Positions 1 to 7,705 of a stretch of 46,631 nt of DNA are shown one piece after another. A program made the position numbers and the translations under genes. Origin of the DNA: an uncultured Clostridia bacterium (GTDB lineage Bacteria > Bacillota > Clostridia > Christensenellales > Borkfalkiaceae); assembly GCA_944337235.1 (NCBI GenBank), contig CALVLK010000011.1, positions 1-46,631 on the forward strand, in the 5' to 3' direction. The notes below the pieces were generated by a model. It was given only the letters and a program-made list of their open reading frames with translations. It did not search any database and had not been told where the DNA came from. Position 1 is the first letter of the stretch. The number at the start of each line of letters is the position of its first letter.

Positions 1-134
1 AGATCAGAGCAGTTGTACACTTCGATCAGCTTGTAACAGCCATCGAATGCATTATTTCCAATGCTTGTCACGCTGTTTGGAATGGCAATGTTTGTAAGCA
101 TTCTGCAGCTATAGAACGCATAATCCCCAATGCT
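1..134. repeat. 134-bp direct repeat, left copy
   Basis: Positions 1-134 read identical to 1021-1154, an offset of 1020 bp or exactly 340 codons. The reading frame is therefore kept, and the LRR gene carries a higher-order repeat of one island plus one LRR block. Confidence 0.9.
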
Positions 135-2444
135 TGTCACGCTATTTCCAATGGTGACGCTTGTCAGCGATTCACAGTTATAGAACGCATAACTTCCAAT
201 GCTCGTCACGCCGCTTCCAATGGTGACGCTTGTCAGCGAGCTGCAGCCAGAGAACGCCAATCTCTCAATGCTTGTTACGCTGTTTGGAATGGTGACGCTT
301 GTCAGCGAGCTGCAGCCCCGGAACGCCTCCCGTCCAATACCCGTCACGCTGTTGGGAATGGTGACGCTTGTCAGCGAGGTGCAGCCCGAGAAGGCACCAT
401 GTTCAATGCTTGTCACGCTGTTCGGAATGGTGACGCTTGTCAGCGAGCTGCAGCCATAGAACGCATAATCTCCAATGCTCGTCACGCCGCTTCCAATGGT
501 GACGCTTGTCAGCGAGGTGCAGCCAGAGAACGTAGCATATCCAATGCTTGTCACGCTGTTCGGAATTGTGACGCTTGTCAGCGAGCTGCAGCCCGAGAAG
601 GCACCATGTTCAATGCTTGTCACGCTGTTGGGAATGGTGACGCTTGTCAGCGAGCTGCAGCCGGTGAACGCATAACTACCAATGCTTGTTACGCTATTTC
701 CAAAGGTGACGCTTGTCAGCGAGCTGCAGCCGCGGAACGCATCCTGTCCAATGCTTGTCACGCTGTTGGGAATGGTGACGCTTGTCAGATCATTTCTATT
801 ATAGAAAGCGTATCGATAAATGTCATAGGTTCGGTCATTGGGTAAAGTCAGCTGCGTGTGCGTGCCCACATAGCCCATCAGATAGGTGACGCTGCCGTCC
901 GAATAGAAGATATAACCGTCTGATGTTGTACTTAAGTTGCTGCTTCCGCTTGCAGGGGTATATACGTTTAATGCGTAATACCCTACACGGCCATATTCTG
1001 TACTGCCGTTGGTGATATTGAGATCAGAGCAGTTGTACACTTCGATCAGCTTGTAACAGCCATCGAATGCATTATTTCCAATGCTTGTCACGCTGTTTGG
1101 AATGGCAATGTTTGTAAGCATTCTGCAGCTATAGAACGCATAATCCCCAATGCTCGTCACGCCGCTTCCAATGGTGACGCTTGTCAGCGAGGTGCAGTCA
1201 CGGAACGCATAACTTCCAATGCGTGTCACGCTGTTGGGAATGATAATGCTTGTCAGTGAGGTACAGTCCTGGAACGCATAACTTCCAATGCGTGTCACGC
1301 TGTTGGGAATGATAATGCTTGTCAGTGAGGTACAGTCCTGGAACGCATAACTTCCAATGCTTCTCACGCTGTTTGGAATGGTGACATTTGTCAGCGAGGT
1401 GCAGTTATAGAACGTTTGCTGTTCAATGCTTGTCACGCTGTTCGGAATTGTGACGCTTGTAAGAGAGGTGCAGTAAGAGAACGCCTGACTTCCAATGCTT
1501 GTCACGCTGTTCGGAATTGTGACGCTTGTCAGCGAGCTGCAGCCATCGAATGCATTATTTCCAATGCTTGTCACGCTGTTTGGAATGGCAATGTTTGTAA
1601 GCATTCTGCAGCTATAGAACGCATGATCTCCAATGCTTGTCACGCCGCTTCCAATGGTGATGCTGATAAGCGAGTAGCAGCCAGAGAACGCATTTCTTCC
1701 AATGCTTGTCACGCCGCTTCCAATGGTGACGCTCATCAGCGATGTGCAGTCACGGAACGTACCATATCCAATGCTTGTCACGCTGTCTGGAATAGTGACG
1801 CTTGTCAGCGAGCTGCAGTAAGAGAACGCACCCTCTCCAATGCTTGTCACACTGTCAGGGATGGTGACGCTTGTCAGCGAGATGCAGTAAGAGAACGCAT
1901 CCTGTCCAATGCTTGTCACGGGCAGTCCATTGTAAGAAGAGGGGATACACACCTCTGTCGCCGTGCCGATGTAGCCGGTCACGGAGTAGGATGTTTCATC
2001 GGAAGAGAGGGTAAACACAAATCCCTCGGTCGGTTCCGATTCCTGTTCCTGTTCGCCGCAGTTTTCGCATAATCCGTCGACATAGTTATGCCCCAATGCT
2101 GCAACCGCCTCGGTATAGCTGTCCTCGCAGATAGAGCAAGTGTAGGTGCGCACGCCGTCCTCTGTGCAGGTGGGCTGTGTGGTGACTTCGCTCTCGTATG
2201 TATGTCCCGTGGCGGGAAGGGTAACATCTGTCACCTCGTTGTTTCCTGCTGCGTCGGAAAAGTTTTTGCCGCATTCTGTGCAGGACCAATAGGCGATGTT
2301 TCCGTCCTGCGTGCAGGTGGCGGCGACTGCCTCGTGCGCGGTCAGCGTGTGCGTGTGTTCGTCATCTGTGTCGCACGCCGCAAGCGCCAGCGTGCCCAGC
2401 AATGCGCAAAGCAGAACGCCAAACAGCCGAAAGTGTTTCTTCAT
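1..2444 (-). CDS. BspA-type leucine-rich-repeat lipoprotein, copy 1 (C-terminus off window)
   Basis: Predicted surface lipoprotein, at least 814 codons, open to the left edge. The start at 2444 has an AAAGGAG ribosome binding site. Residues 1-24 are a lipoprotein signal ending LALAAC. Two cysteine-rich modules follow (C-x-x-C pairs spaced by TC..DG and ATGH-like turns, about residues 30-130). Then come 23-residue TpLRR/BspA units of the form TSIGxxAFxxCxSLTSVTIPxSV, more than 20 of them. A non-LRR island of about 95 residues (YNCSDLNITNGSTEYG ... TLPNDRTYDIY) interrupts the repeats near 790-1070, and another begins at the window edge. TpLRR proteins usually mediate adhesion or protein binding; the ligand here is unknown. 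A close paralogue lies at 43729-45792. Long plus-strand frames over the gene are shadows of the repeats. Confidence 0.9.
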   Translation of the reverse strand, partial: MKKHFRLFGVLLCALLGTLALAACDTDDEHTHTLTAHEAVAATCTQDGNIAYWSCTECGKNFSDAAGNNEVTDVTLPATGHTYESEVTTQPTCTEDGVRTYTCSICEDSYTEAVAALGHNYVDGLCENCGEQEQESEPTEGFVFTLSSDETSYSVTGYIGTATEVCIPSSYNGLPVTSIGQDAFSYCISLTSVTIPDSVTSIGEGAFSYCSSLTSVTIPDSVTSIGYGTFRDCTSLMSVTIGSGVTSIGRNAFSGCYSLISITIGSGVTSIGDHAFYSCRMLTNIAIPNSVTSIGNNAFDGCSSLTSVTIPNSVTSIGSQAFSYCTSLTSVTIPNSVTSIEQQTFYNCTSLTNVTIPNSVRSIGSYAFQDCTSLTSIIIPNSVTRIGSYAFQDCTSLTSIIIPNSVTRIGSYAFRDCTSLTSVTIGSGVTSIGDYAFYSCRMLTNIAIPNSVTSIGNNAFDGCYKLIEVYNCSDLNITNGSTEYGRVGYYALNVYTPASGSSNLSTTSDGYIFYSDGSVTYLMGYVGTHTQLTLPNDRTYDIYRYAFYNRNDLTSVTIPNSVTSIGQDAFRGCSSLTSVTFGNSVTSIGSYAFTGCSSLTSVTIPNSVTSIEHGAFSGCSSLTSVTIPNSVTSIGYATFSGCTSLTSVTIGSGVTSIGDYAFYGCSSLTSVTIPNSVTSIEHGAFSGCTSLTSVTIPNSVTGIGREAFRGCSSLTSVTIPNSVTSIERLAFSGCSSLTSVTIGSGVTSIGSYAFYNCESLTSVTIGNSVTSIGDYAFYSCRMLTNIAIPNSVTSIGNNAFDGCYKLIEVYNCSD
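787..1097. repeat. 311-bp cassette shared with the second LRR gene
   Basis: By eye, positions 787-1097 are identical to 44096-44406, inside the paralogous LRR gene. They encode the non-LRR island and the flanking half-repeats in the same frame. Identity stops abruptly on both sides while the repeats continue, which is the pattern expected of recent gene conversion. Confidence 0.9.
1202..1339. repeat. perfect 2 x 69-bp tandem repeat
   Basis: Positions 1202-1270 and 1271-1339 are identical 69-bp units, each one 23-residue LRR. Neighbouring units differ at many bases, so this doubling looks recent. It would change protein length without breaking the frame. Confidence 0.9.
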
Positions 2445-2486
2445 ATGTCTTCTCCTTTGGGGAGGTTCCCCTTCATTTCTGTAAGT

Positions 2487-2514
2487 ATTATACAATATGA
2501 TGGGGGGGGGTCAA
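2487..2514 (-). promoter_or_regulatory. promoter of LRR copy 1 with poly-C spacer
   Basis: Minus-strand -35 TTGACC (2514-2509) and -10 TATAAT (2492-2487) are separated by 16 bp. A run of nine C (2510-2502) starts in the -35 hexamer and fills half of the spacer. Slippage in this run would alter -35/-10 spacing. Confidence 0.8.
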
Positions 2515-2568
2515 CTATTTGGAGAAGTTTTCTAAAAAACCGCAAAAAAATTTTATGCGGCGGTCAAG

Positions 2569-2946
2569 TTACAGCACGTTCTCGGGCGTGGGCAGATAGG
2601 TCCCCGGGAGGCGTTCCAACATGCACAAAAGCACCTCGAGCTTGGCAAGCGCGAAGGCGTACTCGCCCGCACCGATGAGCCCCGCGCCCTCGGCGAGGTA
2701 CTCGTCGATTCGGTTGATGTCGTTGTGCGGGATCCAGATGTGCAGGTAGCGCTTGCGGCTCTCCCACGAGCGCACGACGGCCGTGGCGTCGCTGTCGGTC
2801 GCCTGCTCTGCCTGCGTCTTGTCGTAGAGGAGCTGTACCTGCTCTTCAAATGCCGAGACCTCCTTTTCAACGCTGAAAAACTCGCCGAACACCGCGCCCA
2901 GGAGCAGCAGCGCGGCGACGAGGATGCTGACGATACATTTTACCAT
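2569..2946 (-). CDS. DUF4363 family protein
   Basis: A 125-residue protein with an N-terminal membrane segment or uncleaved signal (about residues 3-22, VKCIVSILVAALLLLGAVF). A helical, charged extracytoplasmic region follows. Length, helical pattern and position downstream of a DUF421 gene fit DUF4363. The start at 2946 overlaps the upstream stop codon by 7 bp and has a GGAGGG ribosome binding site. Translational coupling with the DUF421 protein is therefore likely. DUF4363 proteins have no established biochemical function. A weak CCGCA/TGCGG hairpin followed by T-residues lies just downstream on the minus strand (about 2534-2560). Confidence 0.75.
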   Translation of the reverse strand: MVKCIVSILVAALLLLGAVFGEFFSVEKEVSAFEEQVQLLYDKTQAEQATDSDATAVVRSWESRKRYLHIWIPHNDINRIDEYLAEGAGLIGAGEYAFALAKLEVLLCMLERLPGTYLPTPENVL

Positions 2947-3644
2947 GTTATGCCCTCCGGGTACTGCGCCTGAATGGTGCGGTAGCGCTCCCCCTTTGCC
3001 TGTAAGTATATCTTGCCCGTGCCGTCCGCCGTCAGAACGAGCACCTTTTTTTCGCTTGCGATGCGCTGTTCCTTCAGGATCCCTTCAAAGAAGCTGCGCG
3101 TCAGACCTGTAAGGCTGAGATTTTTGCCGTTGAATTTTCCGTTATCGATGATGAGGAAGGGTAGGGAGTTCTGCCGCGCCTCGTAGTCCTGTTTGGGCAG
3201 GGCAGAGAAGGTCCCGTTCGCCTCGTACAGGGCGTAGTCGATGCTGTCCAGCGAGAAGTACCCCGCAGACCGCAGCGATTCGATGAGGTCGGATACATCC
3301 AGGCTGTTCTTTTTGAGCTGATAGTCGTCGATGCCGTCTTTGTTGACGACCACGCTCGGCTTGCCGCTGATGAAGGATTTCAGCCCCTTGACCTTCAGAT
3401 CGATGAGGGTGACGATCTCGTGCAGCACATAGATGCTGAGCACGGACACGACGCCGTACAAAAGCGGAATGGAGGCGTCTGCCATGGGGATGCAGGCGAG
3501 CTCCGCAATGAGAAGGGTGATGACAAGCTCGAAGGGCTGCATTTCGCCGATCTGCCGCTTGCCCATCAGGCGCATGACGATGAGCAGGGTCAAAAAGATG
3601 ACGGCGGTGCGGATGATGATGAGGGCCATACCGCAAGTATGCAC
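2940..3644 (-). CDS. DUF421 (YetF-like) membrane protein
   Basis: A 234-residue protein. Hydrophobic segments lie at about residues 6-25, 38-56 and 60-78, with the family motif RLMGKRQIGE after the first. A cytoplasmic DUF421 domain with KPSVVVNKDGIDDYQLKKN follows, and the C-terminal half is soluble. DUF421/YetF proteins are widespread in Gram-positive bacteria and have been linked to spores and stress; the molecular role is not settled. The start is uncertain. The GTG at 3644 lacks a clear ribosome binding site, and an ATG at 3629 (MALIIIRTAV) is an alternative. It is the first gene of a two-gene unit and divergent from folT. Confidence 0.85.
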   Translation of the reverse strand: MHTCGMALIIIRTAVIFLTLLIVMRLMGKRQIGEMQPFELVITLLIAELACIPMADASIPLLYGVVSVLSIYVLHEIVTLIDLKVKGLKSFISGKPSVVVNKDGIDDYQLKKNSLDVSDLIESLRSAGYFSLDSIDYALYEANGTFSALPKQDYEARQNSLPFLIIDNGKFNGKNLSLTGLTRSFFEGILKEQRIASEKKVLVLTADGTGKIYLQAKGERYRTIQAQYPEGITW

Positions 3645-3708
3645 CCGCCGCAGGAAAATATGTGCAGCGCGGCGCGGGGAAGCCGATCAGAAATTTGTGC
3701 GCAGATGA

Positions 3709-3737
3709 TTGCCTTTTACGCGGCATTGCGCTATAAT
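3709..3737 (+). promoter_or_regulatory. folT promoter
   Basis: TTGCCT at 3709-3714 and TATAAT at 3732-3737, 17-bp spacing. Transcription would begin at about 3743, exactly at the first base of the riboswitch P1 stem. Confidence 0.85.
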
Positions 3738-3741
3738 AGAT

Positions 3742-3825
3742 GGGAAGAGTAGCCAAGGCGCGTCAAGTGTTGCGAAACGGGACGTTGTTCGCAAACGAAA
3801 GGGAGGCAAAATTGCATGCGCTCCC
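3742..3825 (+). promoter_or_regulatory. THF (tetrahydrofolate) riboswitch aptamer
   Basis: The sequence follows the known THF-I aptamer from end to end. P1 is 5' GGGA with 3' TCCC. Also present are GAGTAG, CGCGTCAAGTG, GGGACGTTGTTCGC, AACGAAA, GGGAG and finally TTGCATGCGCTCCC. The order and spacing match the folT-associated class described for Firmicutes. A promoter lies immediately upstream and a terminator-like hairpin just before the folate transporter gene downstream, so ligand binding should repress folate uptake. Confidence 0.9.
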
Positions 3826-3856
3826 TGCGGTGCCGCGGCGCGTCCGCTCATCTCGG

Positions 3857-3923
3857 CTCTGCCGCCTTAGGGCAGCACAAGCTGCCGCAGAGTGGACCTC
3901 CTCGTCATTCGGGAGGTTTTTTT
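3857..3923 (+). terminator. riboswitch expression platform, terminator overlapping the folT RBS
   Basis: A nested hairpin occupies 3857-3892 (CTCTGC/GCAGAG enclosing GGCAGC-ACAA-GCTGCC). It is followed by ACCTCC...GGAGGT (3896-3917) and seven T directly before the ATG at 3924. The 3' arm GGGAGG is also the folT ribosome binding site. The last hairpin could therefore block transcription, translation, or both. Confidence 0.75.
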
Positions 3924-4580
3924 ATGTCGTCTTCAGCCGTACATGCCGCGCCCGTTTGGAAGCGCGCGTTGTTCTCGGAGCTCATGCTCTCCAAGTCGCC
4001 CGCCGCAAGGCTCGCCTATATCGGCGTGGTGACGGCGCTGTGTATCGCCGTCAACTTTGTCGAGATCAAGTTTGCGACCACGCAATTCTCCTTCACCATC
4101 ATGATGTCTGCCTTGGCGGGCATTCTGATCGGCCCGCTGTTTGGCTTCTGCGCCACCTGGCTGGGCGACGGGATCGGGTATCTTTGCAACAGCGCGGGCT
4201 ATCCGTACTATTGGTGGGTGGCGCTCTCCTGCGGGTGCATGGCGCTCATCGCCGGGCTCGTCATGCAGCTGCCCATGCGCGGAAAGCATGCGCTCGCCGC
4301 AAAACTTGCGCTCATCTGCGCGCTTACGTTTCTGGTCTGTTCGGTCGGGATCAACAGCGTTTGCAATTACTATATCGGGCTGCGGCTGTATATGCCCTCC
4401 GACGTGACCGCCGCAGCGGCGGAATATTTTGGCGGAAGGCTCACCTTCGGCACCTATCTCGTCATAAGATACATCTTTTTGCTTCAAATTTTGAACAGCC
4501 TCGTCAACGACGTCCTGCTCGTGATCGCCGTATATGCGCTTCGGGCAGCCAAACCGCTCAAGCTGGACTTCGATACATGA
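3924..4580 (+). CDS. folT: folate ECF transporter S component FolT
   Basis: A 218-residue polytopic membrane protein, the substrate-binding S component of an energy-coupling-factor transporter. About six membrane segments are visible, beginning at RLAYIGVVTALCIAVNF, with the S-component pattern ALAGILIGPLFGFCATWLGD. The protein alone would leave the vitamin open, but the THF riboswitch upstream makes folate by far the best assignment. The ATG at 3924 is chosen because it follows the GGGAGG in the expression platform; an in-frame upstream ATG at 3816 lies inside the aptamer. It would work with the shared EcfAA'T module, which is not in this window. Its stop is 28 bp before the lgt promoter. 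Confidence 0.88.
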   Translation: MSSSAVHAAPVWKRALFSELMLSKSPAARLAYIGVVTALCIAVNFVEIKFATTQFSFTIMMSALAGILIGPLFGFCATWLGDGIGYLCNSAGYPYYWWVALSCGCMALIAGLVMQLPMRGKHALAAKLALICALTFLVCSVGINSVCNYYIGLRLYMPSDVTAAAAEYFGGRLTFGTYLVIRYIFLLQILNSLVNDVLLVIAVYALRAAKPLKLDFDT

Positions 4581-4605
4581 TTTTTGATAAAGCTCCCCTG
4601 TTCGG

Positions 4606-4634
4606 TTGACTTTCACGGGGGCAGGATGTATAAT
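4606..4634 (+). promoter_or_regulatory. promoter of the lgt operon
   Basis: TTGACT at 4606-4611 and TATAAT at 4629-4634 with a 17-bp spacer. It rules out translation from the in-frame ATG at 4606 and supports the lgt start at 4663. Confidence 0.9.
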
Positions 4635-4662
4635 ATCGTTACCTTATTTTGGGAGATCGTAT

Positions 4663-5778
4663 ATGAATTGCTATCTCTTGGCAAGCAATCCGCTGTTCGG
4701 CCTTTCGCCGGACGGTCGCGGCTTTTATTTCTTCTCGCTTGAGATCTATTTTTACGGCGTCTTTATCATGACGGGCGTGCTCGTCGCCACCATTCTGAGC
4801 GCCCTGCTCATGAAGCGGCGCAATATCTCGCCCGACCTCATCTTTGTGCTCTTTCTGTGCTGTATCCCGACCGCGCTCATCTGCGCAAGGCTGTTTTACT
4901 GCATCACGGACGGCATGCCCATCGGCGATTGGTTCCGTTGGAGCAGCATCCGTAGGGGCGGGCTGTCCGTCATCGGCGGCGTCATCGGCGGCGTTGCCAT
5001 GGGGTATCTCGTCTGTCGGCTGAAAAAGATAGAGTTTCTGCGCGCCGCAGACTGCGTTGTCGTGACCATTCTGATCGCGCAGGCGATCGGCCGTTGGGGC
5101 AATTTTATCAACGAAGAGGTGTACGGGCCCGAAGTCACCAACGAGGCGCTGCAGTGGTTCCCCGTGGCGGTCCAGGTGGGAACGCGCTGGTATCTGGCAT
5201 TCTTCTTCTACGAGGGATGCATCAACACGATCGGATTCATCATCCTGTACACGTTGGCATGGAAGTATGCCTATAAGCCCAACGGGCTGTTCACGTTTGC
5301 ATACTTTTTGTGGTACGGTACCGTGCGCTCGATCATGGAGCCGCTGCGCAACGAAAGTTTCATCCTCTCGGGCGGGGGCGTGCCGTGGAGCCTCGTCTTT
5401 TCCATTGGCATGGCGGTGTTCGGTCTGTGCGGCATCATCGTGCTGCTCCTTCTCAACTATAAGAAGGAGGGCAAGCTGATCGGCAGCGAAAAGGGCGATC
5501 CCTGCGGCATCACCGCATATATCCCCGCCGCAAAGGACGATAAGCCCTATTACAGCAAGATCAATATGCTCGGCGCAAATTATCCGCCCATGCCCGAGGA
5601 GGAGCGCTCTGCGCTCTCCCGCCGGTGGGAGGCATTCTGGGCAGCGCGCAGAAAAAAGCGGACGGCTGAAGAGCCGGGCGAAGCCGCGCACGACGTGAGC
5701 AAGGCAAATGCAGAGAGCGCCGCGCACGACGACAGCACGGCGCCGCATGAGGGAAACGACGGGGGAGAACAAAAATGA
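4663..5778 (+). CDS. lgt: prolipoprotein diacylglyceryl transferase
   Basis: Transfers diacylglycerol from phosphatidylglycerol to the lipobox cysteine of prolipoproteins, the first step of lipoprotein maturation at the membrane. It has 371 residues, multiple membrane segments and the Lgt signature GRWGNFINEEVYG. The block RRGGLSVIGGVIGG aligns with the E. coli region around essential His103 (SFHGG), where this protein has Ile; other Firmicutes are also known to vary there. After the last membrane segment a hydrophilic tail of roughly 100 residues, rich in charged residues, makes it longer than usual. The start at 4663 has GGGAG 7 bp upstream and lies after the promoter. It is the first gene of a nine-gene operon that also holds lspA. 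Confidence 0.93.
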   Translation: MNCYLLASNPLFGLSPDGRGFYFFSLEIYFYGVFIMTGVLVATILSALLMKRRNISPDLIFVLFLCCIPTALICARLFYCITDGMPIGDWFRWSSIRRGGLSVIGGVIGGVAMGYLVCRLKKIEFLRAADCVVVTILIAQAIGRWGNFINEEVYGPEVTNEALQWFPVAVQVGTRWYLAFFFYEGCINTIGFIILYTLAWKYAYKPNGLFTFAYFLWYGTVRSIMEPLRNESFILSGGGVPWSLVFSIGMAVFGLCGIIVLLLLNYKKEGKLIGSEKGDPCGITAYIPAAKDDKPYYSKINMLGANYPPMPEEERSALSRRWEAFWAARRKKRTAEEPGEAAHDVSKANAESAAHDDSTAPHEGNDGGEQK

Positions 5779-7208
5779 GAAATTTATCGCTTCTGACAGA
5801 TCTCTATCAGCTGACGATGGGGCAGGGGTATTTCAACGAGAACCGGCACGAGGAGGAGGTAGTATTCGATCTCTTCTTCCGCCCCAATCGCCTGATCACC
5901 TATTCGGTGGCGGCGGGCATGGAGCAGGCGGTGGATTTTCTCGAAAATCTGCACTTTGACGAGGAGGATATTGCCTATCTTCGCTCGCTCGGGCTGTTCA
6001 CGGAGCCCTTTTTGCAGTACCTGAAGGAGCTGCGCTTCACGGGCGACGTCGTCGCCGTGCGCGAAGGGGAGATCGTATTCCCGTACGAGCCCATCCTCTC
6101 CGTGCGTGCGCCCGTCATCCAGGCGCAGCTGGTCGAAACGCCCCTTCTCACCTTTATCAATCATCAGACGCTCATCGCCAGCAAGGCGGCAAAGATCTGC
6201 TCTGCGGCGGGCGGCGGCGTCATGGAATTCGGCCTGCGCCGCGCACAGGGCGCCGACGCGGGGATCTACGGCGCGCGGGCTGCCATCATCGGCGGCTGCG
6301 TGGGGACCTCCAACGTGTATGCGGGCAAGGAGTTTTCCGTGCCCGTTTCGGGCACGATGGCGCACAGCTGGGTGATGAATTTCCCCACCGAGCTCGACGC
6401 CTTCCGCGCCTATGCAGAGTGCTTCCCCAATCAGTGCATGCTGCTTGTCGACACCTACGATACGCTCAAGAGCGGCGTGCCGAACGCCATCCGTGTGTTC
6501 CGGGAGCTGCGGCAGAAGGGGTACGAGCCGGTAGGGATCCGTCTGGATTCGGGCGACCTTGCCTACCTTTCCAAAGAGGCGCGCAAGATGCTCGACGAGG
6601 CGGGGTTTGAAAAGTGCATCATCTGCGCGTCGGGCGACCTCGATGAAAATTCCATCCGCTCCCTCAAGACGCAGGGGGCGCGCATCGATACCTGGGGCGT
6701 CGGAACCAAACTCATCACGAGTGCCGACATGCCCGCCCTCGGCGGCGTGTACAAACTTGCCGCGGTATTTGAGAACGGCGAGGAGATCCCCAAGATCAAG
6801 CTCTCCGACACGACGGAGAAGATCACCAATCCCGGGCAGAAGAGCGTCTACCGCCTGTACGACAATGCGAGCGGCAAGGCGATCGCCGACCTCATTACGC
6901 GCCTGGGCGAAGAGATCGACACAGAAAGGCCGCTCGAGATCTTCCACCCCGTAGAGACGTGGAAGCGCATGACGATCACCGATTTTTCCGTCCGCGACAT
7001 CCGCGTTACCTGGATGCAGGGCGGAAGGCGTACGCGGGAGGCGCTGCCGCTCACGGCGATCCGCGACTATTTCCGCGGCGAGTTCGATCGCTTTTGGGAG
7101 GAATATACGAGGCTGGACATGCCGCACATCTATAAGGTCGACCTCTCGCAGGCCTTGTACGATCTGAAGAATGAGATGCTCTGCAGATACGGAAAGGGGA
7201 AGATATAA
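5775..7208 (+). CDS. pncB: nicotinate phosphoribosyltransferase
   Basis: Makes nicotinate mononucleotide from nicotinate and PRPP in the NAD salvage (Preiss-Handler) pathway; cytosolic. It has 477 residues, typical for the long Gram-positive form. Family blocks are LTDLYQLTMGQGYF at the N-terminus, EFGLRRAQGADAG, GTSNVYAG, and SGTMAHSWV with the histidine that is phosphorylated in the studied enzymes. LDSGDL and GVGTKL follow near the phosphate-binding part. The start overlaps the lgt stop by 4 bp (ATGA), so the genes are translationally coupled. Confidence 0.95.
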   Translation: MRNLSLLTDLYQLTMGQGYFNENRHEEEVVFDLFFRPNRLITYSVAAGMEQAVDFLENLHFDEEDIAYLRSLGLFTEPFLQYLKELRFTGDVVAVREGEIVFPYEPILSVRAPVIQAQLVETPLLTFINHQTLIASKAAKICSAAGGGVMEFGLRRAQGADAGIYGARAAIIGGCVGTSNVYAGKEFSVPVSGTMAHSWVMNFPTELDAFRAYAECFPNQCMLLVDTYDTLKSGVPNAIRVFRELRQKGYEPVGIRLDSGDLAYLSKEARKMLDEAGFEKCIICASGDLDENSIRSLKTQGARIDTWGVGTKLITSADMPALGGVYKLAAVFENGEEIPKIKLSDTTEKITNPGQKSVYRLYDNASGKAIADLITRLGEEIDTERPLEIFHPVETWKRMTITDFSVRDIRVTWMQGGRRTREALPLTAIRDYFRGEFDRFWEEYTRLDMPHIYKVDLSQALYDLKNEMLCRYGKGKI

Positions 7209-7705
7209 TGTTCAAACGCTATTCGGAAAAGCAGGTCAAGGCGCTCGTACAGCGATTAAAAGAGGAATACAGCGCCGCCGTGGCGCGGCAGCAGGAGATT
7301 TGCCGCGAACTCAAGGAGGAGAACAGGATCCTGCGCTCCCGCCTCTCCGTGCTCGAAGGGCAGCGCGGCGAGGTCTCGGAGGCGCTGATGCGCGCCGTGG
7401 CAGAGGGGGAGCGCATCAAGAACGACAGCGTGAAGGAGGCGGCGGAGGAGAGCAAGGAGCTTGAACTGCTCGCCGAAAAGTGCCGCATCCTCTGTACGCG
7501 GCTGCTGGAAAAATATCCCGACGAAGAGGACTGCGCCGACTTTAAGGTGTTTACCGATTCCCTCTATGCCCGTCTCGGCATGGAAGGGGGCGAAGAGGAG
7601 GAAGATACGGGCTTCCGCATGGAGGACGTGCTCGATCCCAAACAGCCGCTCGATCTGGAGGAGCTCTGCCGCGGGCTCGATCTCATGGGGGACGACGAGG
7701 AATGA
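7208..7705 (+). CDS. coiled-coil protein of unknown function
   Basis: A 165-residue soluble, highly charged protein. Residues about 5-100 are heptad-rich (KQVKALVQRLKEEYSAA ... LELLAEKC) and predicted coiled coil. The C-terminal third is very acidic (GGEEEED, LMGDDEE). The overall look recalls DivIVA-tail or cell-division scaffold proteins, but no DivIVA lipid-binding N-terminus is evident, so no function is assigned. The start overlaps the pncB stop (TAATG) and the end overlaps lspA by 4 bp, so it is certainly translated as part of the operon. Confidence 0.75.
   Translation: MFKRYSEKQVKALVQRLKEEYSAAVARQQEICRELKEENRILRSRLSVLEGQRGEVSEALMRAVAEGERIKNDSVKEAAEESKELELLAEKCRILCTRLLEKYPDEEDCADFKVFTDSLYARLGMEGGEEEEDTGFRMEDVLDPKQPLDLEELCRGLDLMGDDEE

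Noticed and set aside
1-1930. CRISPR-like array suggested by regular repeats
   Set aside because: The period is 69 bp with no unique spacers, the units are translated as 23-residue LRRs, and no cas genes are present.
199-2072. Long plus-strand open frames with NACHAV/CDACQR-like repeats
   Set aside because: They are the antisense of the LRR repeat units. The minus-strand frame has a ribosome binding site, a lipoprotein signal and a family-typical sequence.
3924-4580. Assignment of the ECF S component to nicotinate because pncB is nearby
   Set aside because: The THF riboswitch directly upstream points to folate, and pncB belongs to a separate operon with its own promoter.
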